Source: Candidatus Saccharimonadia bacterium (lineage in GTDB: Bacteria; Patescibacteriota; Saccharimonadia; Saccharimonadales; UBA4665). From it: 6,162 nt of DNA. Under the pieces are notes generated by a model, which saw only the letters and a program-made list of their open reading frames with translations, did no database searches and was not told where the DNA came from. A program made the translations under genes and the position numbers. Of this stretch, positions 6,011-6,162 are shown in pieces. The stretch's first letter is position 1. Every line of letters begins with the position of its first letter. The stretch spans positions 1 through 6,162 of the forward strand of contig JALQUD010000060.1 of assembly GCA_023268595.1 (NCBI GenBank). The letters are read 5' to 3'.

Positions 6011-6121
6011 GCGGGCGCCAGTGGCGCCCAGCCGCCCGAAGCCCGGCGACCCTGGAAGCCGGGTCGCCTAAGCCCCGCACGTTGGCGGGGCGGGTGAGGT
6101 AGAGTCCCCTGACCCGCACCA
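6011..6121 (+). other. G+C-rich hairpin cluster ending in a tRNA-Gly 3' end
   Basis: A stretch of roughly 78% G+C (counted over 5990-6099) with three perfect hairpins: GGGCGCC/GGCGCCC (6013-6029), GGCGACCC/GGGTCGCC (6045-6068) and GCCCCGC/GCGGGGC (6072-6091). It ends in the 3' quarter of a tRNA-Gly including CCA. GCGGG at 6011 or GCGGGT at 6090-6095 can pair with ACCCGC at 6112-6117, so a tRNA-like closing stem is possible, but no anticodon arm or canonical cloverleaf exists. No promoter is visible between the preceding terminator and this stretch. It may be a degenerate third tRNA copy, the scar of an element once integrated in the tRNA, or an RNA reached by readthrough. Confidence 0.4.
6100..6121 (+). 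repeat. 22-base direct repeat of the tRNA-Gly 3' end
   Basis: Bases 6100-6121 are identical to 5932-5953, covering T-loop position 55 through CCA, at a spacing of 168 bases. Immediately before it, GAGG replaces GGGG and one T of the T-loop is missing, so the T-arm no longer folds normally. Confidence 0.9.
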
Positions 6122-6158
6122 AAACGAGAACCTCACGAAAGTGGGGTTTTTGTTTTGG
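6119..6158 (+). terminator. Intrinsic terminator after the tRNA-Gly 3' fragment, 18-bp stem, GAAA loop
   Basis: Bases 6119-6136 pair with 6141-6158 through 18 continuous base pairs (three G-U) around a GAAA tetraloop. The T-run 6147-6151 lies in the 3' strand. As with the first terminator, the stem begins within the CCA. Sequence and loop differ from the first terminator, so it is not a recent copy of it. Confidence 0.9.
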
Positions 6159-6162
6159 TTTG

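Noticed and set aside
6011..6121. A second canonical tRNA, such as a long tRNA-Sec
   Set aside because: No anticodon arm or normal T-loop can be placed; only the 3' end matches a tRNA.
5749..6121. CRISPR-like repeats
   Set aside because: The two 22-base repeats are different from each other, each occurs only twice, and both are explained by tRNA-Gly ends.

Overview
The window shows a G+C-rich bacterial genome fragment with dense coding, two divergent gene pairs and a tRNA locus at its right end. Several traits hint at a Patescibacteria/CPR lineage such as Saccharibacteria: leaderless-looking starts, a CCA-encoding tRNA running straight into a long intrinsic terminator, an unusual tRNA elbow, and a short cell-surface glycan cluster. 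This is an inference from style only. No taxonomic marker is present, and a G+C-rich actinobacterium, Chloroflexota or Deinococcus-like genome cannot be excluded.

Left half, minus strand (1-3213): a two-gene operon. The upstream gene encodes a 900-residue membrane protein that fuses three modules: a polyprenol-phosphate-hexose synthase type GT2 domain, a GtrA-like membrane domain, and a second, processive-type GT2 domain with its own membrane segments. It overlaps by one base (TAATG) with a GT-C/GT39-like (ArnT/PMT) membrane glycosyltransferase that runs off the left edge. Together they fit synthesis of a lipid-linked sugar in the cytoplasm, flipping across the membrane, and transfer outside.

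Middle (3214-3578): a divergent intergenic region with one promoter for the operon to the left and one for the genes to the right.

Right half, plus strand (3579-5590): an alpha/beta hydrolase with an intact Ser-Asp-His triad, then a GT-B-fold/sugar-epimerase-like protein. In both genes the -10 hexamer begins exactly 15 bases before the ATG and there is no Shine-Dalgarno sequence, so both look leaderless. The left operon instead uses Shine-Dalgarno sites.

Right end (5591-6162): no protein gene is seen. An intact tRNA-Gly(GCC) with its own near-consensus promoter and a 17-bp terminator sits between two broken tRNA-Gly copies. Upstream is an independently promoted RNA-like element sharing exactly 22 bases with the tRNA 5' end. 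Downstream is a very G+C-rich, hairpin-filled stretch ending in exactly 22 bases of the tRNA 3' end, followed by an 18-bp terminator. In the intact tRNA the near-universal G19-C56 elbow pair is replaced by U19-A56, which looks compensatory. This tRNA locus is the most unusual part of the window.
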